Below, one piece after another: positions 54,001-62,354 of a stretch of 64,000 nt of DNA. The notes beneath the pieces were generated by a model. It ran no database searches. It was given only the letters and a program-made list of their open reading frames with translations, and was not told the origin of the DNA. The first letter of the stretch is position 1. Every line of letters starts with the position of its first letter. A program made the translations under genes and the position numbers. The stretch is from Methyloterricola oryzae (GTDB taxonomy: Bacteria > Pseudomonadota > Gammaproteobacteria > Methylococcales > Methylococcaceae), in contig NZ_JYNS01000017.1 of the NCBI RefSeq assembly GCF_000934725.1, forward strand, positions 1 to 64,000, written 5' to 3'.

Positions 54001-54245
54001 GACTCGCTGTGCTCTATGCCGTCGATGAGCGACATGGATCGCTCCACGTTTCCAGCGAGGCGGTCGGCGATTTCCTTTGCGTTCATGCCCTTGTAGTCCC
54101 AAAGCATGGCGACGACGGGAATGTCGATACGGGGAAAAATGTCCGTCGGCATTCGTGTCAGAACGTAGGGCATGGACAGCAGGATGAGTAACGCCGCGAC
54201 CACAAAGGTATAGGGTCGGCGCAAGGCGATATTGACTATCCACAT
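51072..54245 (-). CDS. RND efflux permease (second system)
   Basis: The 1057-residue permease starts [42 protein letters not shown]. Helix 4 has [20 protein letters not shown] with the canonical DD proton-relay pair, unlike the DE in the first permease. The C-terminal half has [26 protein letters not shown] and [28 protein letters not shown]. The two permeases are clearly paralogous. This gene is 158 bases downstream of the PepSY gene. The substrate is not evident. Confidence 0.88.
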   Translation of the reverse strand: [1057 protein letters not shown]

Positions 54246-54403
54246 GGGCAGCGCGGTCGGGGCGGTCTCAGTTGGGGCTAAGGGGATCGGTTATGAGGTG
54301 TCGAAGGGCACTGACCAAGTTCAATGCCCATCGTGGCGGTTGCCGTCTGGGGATTCATACACATGTTCGGGACAGCGGGCGGCACCGCGAACACGGATTC
54401 CCT

Positions 54404-56026
54404 TCAGCCCGCTGATGTTTCAGGCAATGGCGTGGCACCGACCTGGATCGGCGTGCCCGCGCGCCTCTTGACACGGAAGGTGAGCTTAAGCCGTTTCCAG
54501 GCGAGCCATACCGACGTGACGCTCAGCACCAACCCGAGACCGATCCATGTAAGCATCCAGGCGTCCCACAAGGGACGGACCTGCAGCCAGGCAAGATCCC
54601 AGTAGTGCAGCAGATTGAAGGCCCAGCGAAAGACCCGGCGGCTTTGGTCCTGCTTAACCAAAATGCGCCCGTCCAGCGGATCGACATAGAGTCTGCTGCC
54701 GGATGAGTCCGCGACATCGACCCTGGCGGCGGGTAGCGGCCGGTCCCAGGTTCCCCGGCCACGGCGCGGATAATAGTAGCTGTCATAGTCGTCCAGCGCT
54801 GCCGCGGTGATGCTTTTCTCAACTCCGTACAGTCTGTGTGCGGCGTCCAGCAGAGCGGCTTCGCTGAAGCGCTCCGCGCCGCCCTGGGTTGAATGGACGA
54901 AACGAGCACCATCTGCGGTATAGGCCAGCAAGATTGCCTCCCCACCCAGACGGCGCCAATTGAGTTCCACAACCTCGGATTCATCCAATAGGCCGGGCTT
55001 CCAGTCGCGCATGGTCTGCGGCAAGTCGCTTCCAAGGTACTGGACCAATTCTGCTCGGCTGGGATTGGCATTTGAGAACATCTGCCAGGGATTGGTCGAA
55101 AGATATCCACTCAATCCCCAACCCAAGGCAACCGTGCCTCCAATCAGTCCGCCCCAGAAGTGCCACTTCCACCAGACGTCACGGTATGGCTGAGTGCGGC
55201 CCCGAGAGTATGTGGGTTTGCCAAACCAACCGGGACGCCATCTCAGCCAGCCGATGATGAGGCCAGTCAAGCATGCGGCAGTCGCGCCAAATCCCAGCCA
55301 AAGCTGCACATTGTGACGAGATTCCCCCGGGCTGATCACATCGATGAAGCGCAAGAGGTGGATCCAGTTTCCAGTGTAATAAAGCGCGCGCTCGAATTCA
55401 GTCGACGCACGAATCACTTCGCCGGTGCGGGCGGAAATCAAGAGTTGGGTTCCGTGTCCGTCCTCGACCGCGATGCGATGGAAGGGCTTCCAGGATTCTT
55501 GATTGTTCAGGGTGCTATCAGTTTCAATCGTATCCAGGTAGCTTACCGCAGCCGGGCCGCCTTCGCTGCTGACCCAGTGCGCAGCGGTGCGCAGGGCATC
55601 TTCGACGCTGATCCGCCGCAGGGTACCGTCCAGGGCCGATATGGCGAACCGTTTACCGGGGCCATTTTCAATCAGCCAAACCGGCTGTCCAGCCTCGCGC
55701 AGCAATCGTGCATCGACAATACTGTCCGCACTTGCGCTTGCTTTAGCGCCAGTCTGCGCCGTTGGCTGGGTTTTGCCCTCTGTTAAGAGCGCTTTCTCGG
55801 CCGTTGCCTGCGCCTTTCTGGCGGCGGCGCTTCGCTCCCAGGCCTCACCCAGACTGAGCCAATCGGCCTGCGGTTTCAAAGGTTCCGCGTGCTGCAACTG
55901 CGCTTCACGGCTCTCATTGAGGTTCTCCGTGTACATGATGACAATGCCCGAGGCAAACCAGACAGCCATGAACAACGCCAGAAGCACACCTATCCAGCGA
56001 TGAATCCAAAACAGCGTACTTTTCAT
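54404..56026 (-). CDS. PepSY-associated membrane protein
   Basis: The 540-residue protein has the PepSY_TM layout. It has a first helix (STLFWIHRWIGVLLALFMAVWFASGIVIMY), a periplasmic region of about 150 residues with PepSY-like ALRTAAHWV and GTQLLISARTGEVI, and helices near 238-258, 286-308 and 493-512. The motifs LLRFIDVISPG, HFWGGLIGGT and FNLLHYWDLAW supply His residues for heme-like ligation. Related proteins reduce siderophore-bound iron in the periplasm, so a metal-reductase role is plausible but unproven. It lies 24 bases after the dienelactone hydrolase gene and shares its sigma-54 promoter. Confidence 0.82.
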   Translation of the reverse strand: MKSTLFWIHRWIGVLLALFMAVWFASGIVIMYTENLNESREAQLQHAEPLKPQADWLSLGEAWERSAAARKAQATAEKALLTEGKTQPTAQTGAKASASADSIVDARLLREAGQPVWLIENGPGKRFAISALDGTLRRISVEDALRTAAHWVSSEGGPAAVSYLDTIETDSTLNNQESWKPFHRIAVEDGHGTQLLISARTGEVIRASTEFERALYYTGNWIHLLRFIDVISPGESRHNVQLWLGFGATAACLTGLIIGWLRWRPGWFGKPTYSRGRTQPYRDVWWKWHFWGGLIGGTVALGWGLSGYLSTNPWQMFSNANPSRAELVQYLGSDLPQTMRDWKPGLLDESEVVELNWRRLGGEAILLAYTADGARFVHSTQGGAERFSEAALLDAAHRLYGVEKSITAAALDDYDSYYYPRRGRGTWDRPLPAARVDVADSSGSRLYVDPLDGRILVKQDQSRRVFRWAFNLLHYWDLAWLQVRPLWDAWMLTWIGLGLVLSVTSVWLAWKRLKLTFRVKRRAGTPIQVGATPLPETSAG

Positions 56027-56050
56027 TCCGGTGTTTCCCCTTTTGCCGAA

Positions 56051-56947
56051 TCAGGCGCGTAGATACTTGTTGAAAAATTCGATGGTTCGCTGCCACGCCA
56101 GCTTGGCGGCGGCCTCGTCGTAACGGGGTGTGGTGTCATTGTTGAATCCATGCTGAACACCTGGGTAAATGAAGGCCTGGTAATTGATCTTGGCGGCCTT
56201 TAAGGCTTCTTCATAGGCTGGCCAGCCGGCATTGATTCGATCATCGCTTCCGGCGTAGTGAAGCAGGAGCGGGGCCTTGATCTTGGGTACGTCAGTCGTC
56301 GGCGGCTGATTGCCATAGAACGGCACCGAAGCGGCGAGTTCGGGGATTCGGGTCGCCAAGTAATTTGAAATGCCTCCGCCATAGCAGAATCCGACGACTC
56401 CAACCTTTCCATTTCCCTCCGGTAGGTACCTGAGAATACCGGCAGCCGAAACGAAGTCGGCTCGTGTTTTGGTCTGGTCCAATTTCTGGAATAGTTCGCG
56501 GGCTTTATCTTCGTCTCCTGGGTAGCCACCCAGCGGAAACAGCGCATCCGGAGCAAAGGCAATGAAGTTGTCCAGCGCCAATCGCCTGGCAATGTCTTCG
56601 ATATGGGGGTTCAGCCCGCGGTTCTCGTGAACGACAAGGACTGTCGGCAGTTTCTTTCCTTGCGCCTGAGCCGGGCGCGCCAAATAGCCTTTTATTTTTC
56701 CATAGCCCTCAATACTGGTTGCGAATTCCACATAGCTGGTCTGGATGCGCGGGTCGTCGTTAGCCACCTGTTGGGCTTCGGCAAACCTGGGGCTCAATGC
56801 TTCAAGGAGGCCGGCCGCTGTAATTCCGCCGATCGCGAATCGCGCGGCACCCTCCAGGAAGCCACGGCGGCTGGTTGCTCCATGGACATAGCTGTCAAAG
56901 AGTTTGAGGACTTCCGGATGAAAGTCGTCGGCGGTTTTGCGCGGCAT
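56051..56947 (-). CDS. Tat-exported dienelactone hydrolase-family protein
   Basis: The 298-residue protein has a twin-arginine signal (TSRRGFLEGAARFAIGGITAAGL) and an alpha/beta-hydrolase fold. The nucleophile motif GFCYGG has Cys 188. The acid is D235 or D236 in AGSDDRINAGWP, and His 267 is in YPGVQHGFNND. This Cys-Asp-His triad is characteristic of dienelactone hydrolases. The substrate is unknown and may be a lactone or ester in the periplasm. A near-perfect sigma-54 promoter lies about 103 bases upstream, and the sigma-54 activator gene at 57649 is transcribed divergently. Confidence 0.87.
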   Translation of the reverse strand: MPRKTADDFHPEVLKLFDSYVHGATSRRGFLEGAARFAIGGITAAGLLEALSPRFAEAQQVANDDPRIQTSYVEFATSIEGYGKIKGYLARPAQAQGKKLPTVLVVHENRGLNPHIEDIARRLALDNFIAFAPDALFPLGGYPGDEDKARELFQKLDQTKTRADFVSAAGILRYLPEGNGKVGVVGFCYGGGISNYLATRIPELAASVPFYGNQPPTTDVPKIKAPLLLHYAGSDDRINAGWPAYEEALKAAKINYQAFIYPGVQHGFNNDTTPRYDEAAAKLAWQRTIEFFNKYLRA

Positions 56948-57048
56948 CGTAAGGTTCCCCCATTTGGCTTTGAAGATGTGCGTGTTCGGGAACCTGCGGA
57001 CACCGATGTGATGTTGGTTGGCAGTTCCCTATGTGTTCGTAAGGAATC

Positions 57049-57064
57049 AGCAGCCATCGTGCCA
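57049..57064 (-). promoter_or_regulatory. Sigma-54 promoter of the dienelactone hydrolase/PepSY operon
   Basis: The minus strand reads TGGCACGATGGCTGCT, a near-consensus match with GG-N10-GC. It differs from the site at 43834-43849 at only two positions. Confidence 0.82.
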
Positions 57065-57648
57065 GAGCTGGCCAATTTGGCGATTGTGCCCACTTTCGAG
57101 CATGGAGCGGCGTAAGACTCTGATCGAATGTTCCATGCGCAACACATCAATCAGGCCTTAGCTCATCCATTAGGCCCTGACCTGCTGCTCAGGCACCATT
57201 TGGTTGTTTGCCTGTTGATGGTGAGACAGAGGGAGTCATTGAGGGCATCAGCATGGACAAATCCAGCGGCGAACCAGTGCCCCGTCGGAGAAATTCAGGT
57301 TTTGTCCCAGGGAAATGGAACCGGGATTTGGTACCTTGAACTCGGTTCTTGTAGGCCGAAGCAATTCCGCTTCCAACGCATTTCAATGCGTTCAGGCGCG
57401 CAATCGAAGGAAAACTTGTGAATATTGTGGTGAGGTCGCCTGCTGGCAGTTCCATGGCCATGTTGGGGATGGCGCAGCTATTGCAAAACTCCAAGACGAG
57501 CTTGCAACGGCACGGGCCGACGGCTAGTGGCGTCGACGAGCCGGGTTACTCGTGCACTCGCGGGACGCTCCTATCAAATCACGTGCGACCGGGCACAAAT
57601 ATTGGGGTGCCTGGTTGCGCAATTTCCGTTGGAGCAGATGTTCTCAAT
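57065..57648. promoter_or_regulatory. Divergent regulatory region with an eight-base dyad
   Basis: This 580-base stretch lies between the dienelactone hydrolase promoter and the first activator gene. AACGCATT-tc-AATGCGTT at 57375-57392 is a perfect dyad and a candidate activator- or repressor-binding site. The open frame from GTG 57418 is not supported by the paralogue alignment, although AAGGA precedes it. Confidence 0.45.
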
Positions 57649-58779
57649 ATGGATACTGATTCAGGCGATATAGATTCCAAGTCGACGTCCGTGCTCAGCT
57701 TTGCGGCGCCACGGTCCATGAGCAATTCCGTCCGGGCCAGTGCGATGGTTTTCGAGGACACTTTGTCCAGAAGGTTGTTGGACCAGATCCAAAGGATTGC
57801 TCCGAGCGACGCCACTGTGCTGATTACGGGAGAGACAGGCACGGGCAAGGAGTTGATAGCCCGTAAGATCCACGCCATGAGTTTGCGTGCGAAGGAGCGC
57901 TTCGGTGCGGTCAATTGCACGGCTTTAAGTGAATCACTCATCGAGAGTGAGTTGTTCGGTCACGAGAAAGGCGCATTTACTGGCGCTTTGGAAAACAAGC
58001 AAGGCTGGTTTGAAACGGCGAACAAGGGGACCTTGTTTCTCGACGAAGTGGGCGACATGCCCCTCGGCCTCCAGGCTAAACTGCTGCGGGTACTCCAGGA
58101 ACGAGAGGTTGTGAAGGTTGGCTCGCGCAAGGCCACTCCCATCGATGTCCGGGTCATTGCGGCAACCAACGTGAATCTTGAGGATGCCGTAGCAGCAGGA
58201 CATTTTCGTCCAGATTTGTACTACCGGTTTAACGTCGCAGCAATTCATCTTGCGCCGCTCCGTGAAAGGAAGGGCGACATACTGCCACTGGCACGGCATT
58301 TTCTGCAGGTTTACAGCAGTCACCTCGGTTATGAGGCTGACCTGGCGCCTGAAGCAATCCATCTGTTGCTCGAATATGACTGGCCGGGAAATATCCGGGA
58401 GTTGGAAAACGCCATTCATCGCGCCCTGCTGGTATGTCCTGCAGGGCGGCTGAGGCCACAGGACTTCAAGCTGTCGGGGTTACGCCCGCAGGCCCCGCCG
58501 CAGGTGCTGAAAAGTTCGTCATCTTTGGAGTCTGCGCTACGCGGCCTGTTTGATTCGGCACCTCCAAAATTATTCGAAGTAGTCGAGGAGGCCTTGATAC
58601 GGACCGCCTATGACTATTGCGACCGGAATCAGGTGCGTACTGCGCGATTGCTTGACATCAGTCGGAACATCCTTCGCCATCGCATGGCACAGTATGGTAT
58701 TTCATGCGCAAGTAAGAACGGAAAGCGAGTTGACATAGCGGTCAACTACCAGCAACCGACCGACCGCGTTCGAATCTGA
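57649..58779 (+). CDS. Sigma-54-dependent activator without a sensor domain
   Basis: The ATG at 57649 is chosen because the paralogue at 59064 begins at nearly the same place and with the same MD start; a GTG at 57418 would add 77 residues without similarity. The 376-residue protein has a short N-terminus (about 1-27) and an AAA+ domain with Walker A GETGTGKE (61-68), GAFTGA (108-113) and Walker [10 protein letters not shown] (128-136). A C-terminal Fis-type HTH follows ([19 protein letters not shown]). There is no receiver, GAF or PAS domain, so control must come from a partner protein or from expression level, as with PspF. A perfect 12-base dyad follows the stop. Confidence 0.9.
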   Translation: MDTDSGDIDSKSTSVLSFAAPRSMSNSVRASAMVFEDTLSRRLLDQIQRIAPSDATVLITGETGTGKELIARKIHAMSLRAKERFGAVNCTALSESLIESELFGHEKGAFTGALENKQGWFETANKGTLFLDEVGDMPLGLQAKLLRVLQEREVVKVGSRKATPIDVRVIAATNVNLEDAVAAGHFRPDLYYRFNVAAIHLAPLRERKGDILPLARHFLQVYSSHLGYEADLAPEAIHLLLEYDWPGNIRELENAIHRALLVCPAGRLRPQDFKLSGLRPQAPPQVLKSSSSLESALRGLFDSAPPKLFEVVEEALIRTAYDYCDRNQVRTARLLDISRNILRHRMAQYGISCASKNGKRVDIAVNYQQPTDRVRI

Positions 58780-58790
58780 ACCAGTTACTT

Positions 58791-58822
58791 ATTTACCCGG
58801 CCCTTAAATTGGCCGGGTAAAT
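58791..58822. terminator. Perfect 12-base inverted repeat between convergent activators
   Basis: ATTTACCCGGCC (58791-58802) pairs exactly with GGCCGGGTAAAT (58811-58822) around an eight-base loop, 11 bases past the first activator stop. It is probably a terminator; the base of the stem supplies A/T pairs but there is no separate T run. Confidence 0.65.
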
Positions 58823-59063
58823 GCGGGGCATGGATGCCTCGGCGCGGCCATAGGCCGCGTCAGCCAAGGTCGGGCGCGTACCGACCTTGGCGTCGGCCCG
58901 ACATGCCAGGAGGGTATTTTCGGGCCTGATCAATAACGTGGATGTGGGTTGTTGAAGACATCCGGGTCGGCTGTCTTCGTTGCTGAGAGCAGCGGGATAG
59001 GAACGTGGGGGGCAACTCGTGACAGAGCGGGGATGAGCAAAAAGCTGCTGCCCCCGCGCTGAT

Positions 59064-60215
59064 TCAAGCGACTTGTTCGTTAAAGCTTGTTGCGGGGAAT
59101 AAGCTGATTTCAGGGGGCCGCCGGACCGGCGTTGACAGCATCCCATAAATCGCCATCCGGTGGCGAAGCACATTTCGGCTGATGTCGAGCAGCTTGGCTG
59201 TCTGCACTTGGTTCTGCTCGCAGAACTCATAGGCGGTCCGTATCAAGGCCTCTTCGATGAGTTCATACAAGTTGGGCGGATTGTTTTCACACAGTTGCCG
59301 CAGAGCCGATTCGAGCGCCGATGTAGCCGAGTGACTCGTGGGGAGCGGTTGCTGAGACCGAACCCCCGTAAGTTTGAAGTCCTCGGCCCGCAAAGACGAG
59401 CCAGGGCAAACTAACAATGCGCGGTGAATGGCGTTTTCCAACTCCCGGATGTTTCCCGGCCAGTCATAATTGAACAGCAATCGAGTGGCGCTATCAGATA
59501 GGCTGATCTCCCGGTAGTCCAGGCGCTTACTGTAAATGTCCAGGAAGTGGTGGGCCAACGGCAGAATGTCGCCTGGGCGCTCACGAAGTGGCACCAACCG
59601 AATGGTGGCCACGTTGAATCGATAGTACAGGTCGGCCCGGAAGTGTCCGGCAGAAACGGCTTCTTCCAAATTGACATTGGTCGCGGCAATGACGCGCACA
59701 TCGATTGGCGTCGGTTTACGGGACCCGACCTTGACGACTTCCCGTTCCTGGAGAACACGCAGCAGCTTAGCCTGGAGGCCCAGGGGTAGATCGCCCACCT
59801 CGTCGAGAAACAGACTGCCTCGATGGGCTGTCTCGAACCAACCGTCCTTATTGGTGAGCGCTCCGGTGAAGGCGCCGCGCTCATGTCCGAACAACTCGCT
59901 CTCGATCAGGCTTTCACTCAAGGCTGCGCAATTCAGGGCGCCAAACGGGCCTTCACGGCGGCGGCTTAAAGCGTGAATGTGGCGGGCGACCAGTTCCTTG
60001 CCGGTTCCCGTTTCGCCAATGATGAGGACCGTAGCATCGCTCGGCGCGATGCGCTCGATCTGCTCTAGCAGCCGTTTCGATTCAGGATCTTCAAAGACGA
60101 GGGCGCTCGCTCGAACAGAGAGAGAGAGGGCGCGCGAGTCTTCAAAGGCCAGAAGTTTTCCGTTCTGAAAACGTGTGGGCTGTTCCGGCTTTGCTGTCGT
60201 ATTGCTCGGGTCCAT
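59064..60215 (-). CDS. Second sigma-54-dependent activator, paralogue
   Basis: The 383-residue protein has the same layout as the product of 57649-58779. It has a short N-terminus (about 1-33), an AAA+ domain with Walker A GETGTGKE (67-74), GAFTGA (114-119) and Walker [10 protein letters not shown] (134-142), and a Fis-type HTH near 345-362 (AKLLDISRNVLRHRMAIYG). The two proteins are near-identical over long stretches of the AAA+ core but differ in the N-terminus and the linker before the HTH. The HTH segments are almost the same, so they may share DNA sites or form mixed hexamers. No sensor domain is present. The gene converges with its paralogue and diverges from tatA. Confidence 0.9.
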   Translation of the reverse strand: MDPSNTTAKPEQPTRFQNGKLLAFEDSRALSLSVRASALVFEDPESKRLLEQIERIAPSDATVLIIGETGTGKELVARHIHALSRRREGPFGALNCAALSESLIESELFGHERGAFTGALTNKDGWFETAHRGSLFLDEVGDLPLGLQAKLLRVLQEREVVKVGSRKPTPIDVRVIAATNVNLEEAVSAGHFRADLYYRFNVATIRLVPLRERPGDILPLAHHFLDIYSKRLDYREISLSDSATRLLFNYDWPGNIRELENAIHRALLVCPGSSLRAEDFKLTGVRSQQPLPTSHSATSALESALRQLCENNPPNLYELIEEALIRTAYEFCEQNQVQTAKLLDISRNVLRHRMAIYGMLSTPVRRPPEISLFPATSFNEQVA

Positions 60216-60625
60216 TTCTCTCCTCCTCGACTAGGTACACCAAAGGGTTGGTCAGTGCCCGGTTAGCCGCGAATTTGAGCGTAAAGATGCCAACTCGCGT
60301 TAATTGCACGGCTCAGACTGACGGTTGACATCGATTCTAGCGAGTCAGTTGTGATTCAAAAAGAATTAAAGATTTAATGCTTATTCCTGAATGAACTAAA
60401 AGCGTTTTAAGTGACCGTCTTGTCCGCGCATTTGAACCGAGTTCGCGTTCTGAATTAAGTGCCCGGATAAGCACTTTGCTCATGCTCCGTTCCATTGACA
60501 GCACTGGCGCGCGAATTGCTTAAAGCTCAGTGCTCCGATAACAACTGTGTGCCGGGCCTGCAGCGTATCAAGAATAGGGCTGGGGACCTTAACTATTGGT
60601 TTCAACAATATAAAGAGGCTGAATG
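60216..60625. promoter_or_regulatory. AT-rich divergent promoter region
   Basis: About 410 bases without a gene between the second activator and tatA. The centre (60350-60410) is strongly AT-rich and probably contains promoters in both directions. No good sigma-54 motif was found, suggesting sigma-70 control of the activator. Confidence 0.45.
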
Positions 60626-60838
60626 ATGGGTATAGGCGTTCCTGAACTTGCATTGCTTTTTCTAATCGTGCTCGTGGTTTTCGGTACCAAGCGGCTTCGA
60701 AATATCGGCGGTGATCTCGGCGGCGCAATCCGCAGCTTTCGCCATGCCATGAAGGACGATGGCGACGAGGCCGAGGCCGCCGTCAAGCACGTTTCACTGA
60801 ATCGAGTCGGTGTTAGGCAGTCTGATGGCGCAGAATAG
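60626..60838 (+). CDS. tatA: Sec-independent translocase subunit TatA/TatE
   Basis: The 70-residue protein starts at the second of two adjacent ATGs (60623 and 60626). It has an N-terminal membrane helix ([16 protein letters not shown]) followed by the [21 protein letters not shown] amphipathic helix with the Phe-Gly hinge that defines TatA. The acidic tail is short. No tatB or tatC follows, so this is an orphan TatA-type copy. At least three exported proteins in the window carry twin-arginine signals: DUF1501, SOD and the dienelactone hydrolase-type enzyme. A dedicated pore component for them is possible. Confidence 0.88.
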   Translation: MGIGVPELALLFLIVLVVFGTKRLRNIGGDLGGAIRSFRHAMKDDGDEAEAAVKHVSLNRVGVRQSDGAE

Positions 60839-61064
60839 GGAAAGGCCAGTCCATCAAGAGTTGTGTGGCCGCGCTGCTTGGCTGCTGCTTGGCAAACATT
60901 GATTCAGCAAGCCTGTTGAGCTGGCACCAGCTTAAGAAGTCCGCTTGGTCTTCCTTAATACGGCGGCAATCAAAATTCGCGTAAAACTTGATCGCTCCTT
61001 GCGATGGATTCGCTAACACCAACCGCTTCAGTGTTCGGCCCTTTTCTGTTGATTTACGCAGGTC

Positions 61065-62354
61065 ATGAGCGAAAAAGAAGTTTTGACGTCTGATGGCGCG
61101 CCGAGCCTCACCAGGCGATTCAGATTTGCCTTTGGAATTGCCTTCTTGGTTACAACCGTTGCAATAGGATTTGCGTTCGTCCCGGATCGATCTGGAACGG
61201 GTGCGCGCGCCGACGGAACAGGACAGGTAAAGCGCGGAGGATCTTCCGGCGAGGTGCCGATTAGCACCGCAGTTGCCGTTCGTGGCAATCTGCCACTGCA
61301 CCTTGATGGCTTGGGCACGGTTACCGCAATCAATACCGTCACTATTCGTTCAAGGGTGGACGGGGAACTCCTGCGCGTACATTTCACTGAAGGACAACCG
61401 GTACACAAGGGCGAACTTCTAGCGGAAATTGATCCCCGTCCCTTCGAGGCACAGTTGGCCCAGGCAGAGGGCCAATTGGCTCGCGACGAAGCCTTGCTGG
61501 ATAACGCAAGAGCCGACCTGCAGCGTTACCAAACCTTGCTGCTTCAGGATTCCATCTCGAATCAGCAGGTGGCTGGCCAGGCGGCGCTGGTGCGTCAGTA
61601 TGAGGCCGCTGCGCGCGTGGATAAAGGACAGATTGCCGCCATCAAGTTGCAACTGGCCTATTGTCGGATCACTTCGCCCGTGGACGGCAGGGCCGGTCTG
61701 CGTTTGGTTGACCCAGGCAATGTCGTCAAGACAAACGACGCAAATGGACTGGTGGTCATCTCTCAAACGCAACCAATCGCCGCAGTTTTTACTTTGTCAG
61801 AAGAGAAGTTGCCGCAAGTCATGAGGCAACTTAATGAGGGTAGCAAGCTTAGCGTTGACGCTTATGATCGCAAGGGCACTAATCTTCTGGCGGTTGGAAG
61901 CCTGCTTGCTGTAGATAACCAGATTGATGTCACAACTGGCACGGTCAAGCTCAAGGCGTTGTTTCCCAATGCCGATGGTGTCTTGTTTGCCAATCAGTTC
62001 GTCAATGTGCGAATGAACTTGTCGCCGCACAGGGATGTTGTGCTGATACCAAGCGCTGCGGTCCAGCGTGGCTCGCAAGGTGAGTTTGCCTATGTGGTCG
62101 GTGGGAAAAGCAAAGTCAGGCTGCAGCTTCTAAAGCTAGGTCCTAGTGAAGGACAGCGCGTTGCAGTACTAGAGGGCCTGGATCCCGGCGACGAGGTGGT
62201 GATCGAAGGCAGCGATCGTCTGCGTGACGGACAGTCGGTGCGTGTAGTGGCGGCATCGGCCAGTGGAACAGCGAGCGGGACGTTGGTGTCAGCCAGCGAG
62301 CCAGTCGCTCAATCGGAACAGCGCAGCACCAAAAGCAAGGAGCATAGGCAGTGA
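61065..62354 (+). CDS. mdtA: RND efflux adaptor of the MdtA type
   Basis: The 429-residue protein has a membrane anchor ([21 protein letters not shown]) and an adaptor fold. The pattern is [67 protein letters not shown] and the closing [18 protein letters not shown]. The membrane-proximal part has [19 protein letters not shown] and [25 protein letters not shown]. These match MdtA of the MdtABC family. It overlaps the permease start by four bases (GTGA). The upstream 226 bases hold no gene. Confidence 0.88.
   Translation: MSEKEVLTSDGAPSLTRRFRFAFGIAFLVTTVAIGFAFVPDRSGTGARADGTGQVKRGGSSGEVPISTAVAVRGNLPLHLDGLGTVTAINTVTIRSRVDGELLRVHFTEGQPVHKGELLAEIDPRPFEAQLAQAEGQLARDEALLDNARADLQRYQTLLLQDSISNQQVAGQAALVRQYEAAARVDKGQIAAIKLQLAYCRITSPVDGRAGLRLVDPGNVVKTNDANGLVVISQTQPIAAVFTLSEEKLPQVMRQLNEGSKLSVDAYDRKGTNLLAVGSLLAVDNQIDVTTGTVKLKALFPNADGVLFANQFVNVRMNLSPHRDVVLIPSAAVQRGSQGEFAYVVGGKSKVRLQLLKLGPSEGQRVAVLEGLDPGDEVVIEGSDRLRDGQSVRVVAASASGTASGTLVSASEPVAQSEQRSTKSKEHRQ

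Noticed and set aside
57418-57648. 77-residue extension of the first sigma-54 activator from a GTG
   Set aside because: An AAGGA lies upstream, but the paralogue starts at the position equivalent to 57649 and the extension looks non-coding.
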